Shown here: one piece after another, positions 63,685 through 64,000 of the stretch | How the letters are laid out: every line of letters begins with the position of its first letter | How positions within the stretch are numbered: position 1 is the stretch's first letter | Origin: Paraburkholderia acidicola | GTDB lineage: Bacteria > Pseudomonadota > Gammaproteobacteria > Burkholderiales > Burkholderiaceae | Length of the DNA stretch: 64,000 nucleotides | Direction of reading: 5' to 3' | NCBI RefSeq assembly: GCF_002362315.1 | Contig: NZ_MTZV01000004.1 | Coordinates: forward strand, 372,001-436,000 | The notes under the pieces: model-generated | Seen by the model: only the letters and a program-made list of their open reading frames with translations | Told to the model about the DNA's origin: nothing | The model's database searches: none | Position numbers and translations under genes: made by a program

Positions 63685-64000
63685 TCAAAGCCGGTAAGAC
63701 GGGTCGACCTTATCGACCTGTCTGAGCAGCGCGTCGAGCACGTCCTGCCCAGCGCCATAGCGCGGATCGAATTGCAATGAGGCGCTGGTCGAGAGAATCG
63801 CGATGTCTTCCGCGATCAGTCGTCTCGGTCCAAGGGCAGCGGAAGCGAGCTGGATTTCGCAGGCCCGGTTCAATGTCCACAACAAGCTGAACGCTTGCGC
63901 GATCGTGCTGCCGATCGACAGCAGACCGTGGTTGCGGAGGATCAGCAGGCGCCGCTCGCCAAGACTTGCGAGCATTCGCGGGCCTTCGTCGGGTCGCAGG
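63685..64000 (-). CDS. class II aldolase/adducin family protein, C-terminal part (5' end outside window)
   Basis: Only the C-terminal 105 residues are visible; the frame is open to the right edge (LRPDEGPRMLASLGERR...), so the internal Met at 63975 is not the start. RRLLILRNHGLLSIGSTIAQAFSLLW is the signature with the zinc-binding His of class II aldolase-like proteins. Members include fuculose-phosphate aldolase and 4-hydroxy-benzoate-related and HMPDO-type decarboxylases. It precedes the AAHS gene and probably belongs to the same catabolic unit. Confidence 0.8.
   Translation of the reverse strand, partial: LRPDEGPRMLASLGERRLLILRNHGLLSIGSTIAQAFSLLWTLNRACEIQLASAALGPRRLIAEDIAILSTSASLQFDPRYGAGQDVLDALLRQVDKVDPSYRL

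Overview
The window reads as chromosomal DNA of a Burkholderia-like betaproteobacterium, probably Paraburkholderia or a close relative. The protein families, the high-GC codon use outside 0.6-18 kb, and several conserved neighbourhoods (apaH next to rmlBACD; yqgE-ruvX-pyrR-pyrB-pyrC'; rubredoxin-thiD; groES-groEL under CIRCE) support this. Genus is inferred from content only. No rRNA, tRNA, insertion sequence, prophage or CRISPR array was seen.

0-22.8 kb is a surface-polysaccharide (O-antigen type) locus of the ABC-transporter class, visibly AT-richer than the rest. A divergent promoter region (11931-12632) separates two arms. The minus arm encodes a Wzt ATPase, a 1750-residue fusion of methyltransferase, WbsX, GT4 and GT2 modules, an acyltransferase and a large membrane protein. 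The plus arm encodes a sulfotransferase, the only Wzm permease, a second Wzt and a tandem-domain GT2. rmlB-A-C-D plus a rhamnosyltransferase make and use dTDP-L-rhamnose. At the left edge lie two methyltransferases, one cut by the window. apaH bounds the locus on the right.

22.8-37.5 kb is mostly core genome: apaH, a sugar-nucleotide epimerase/reductase, a 2OG-Fe(II) oxygenase, plsC, the pyrimidine operon with its catalytically dead dihydroorotase, ruvX, yqgE, a FimL-like protein, rubredoxin (too short for usual ORF cut-offs), thiD, an APS kinase behind a 17-codon leader ORF, and groESL with CIRCE and a clear promoter.

37.5-49.5 kb holds a ureide (purine) breakdown operon, carrier-alc-allA, with an adjacent GntR regulator and two near-identical TGGT-N3-ACCA operators; an orphan type II secretin gspD; and a run of small redox or stress genes (LysR, SnoaL-like, quinone oxidoreductase, CMD family, DJ-1/PfpI).

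49.5-64 kb is aromatic catabolism: gallate dioxygenase, FAH hydrolase, porin, LysR regulator, two or three MFS transporters, and a minus-strand operon of class II aldolase (cut), AAHS transporter, a seven-bladed EAR/EPTP-type propeller, a protein of unknown family, an HpcH/HpaI aldolase, a LigI-like lactonase and a DHA2 exporter. The propeller plus unknown-protein pair inside a catabolic operon is the best candidate for undescribed biology here.
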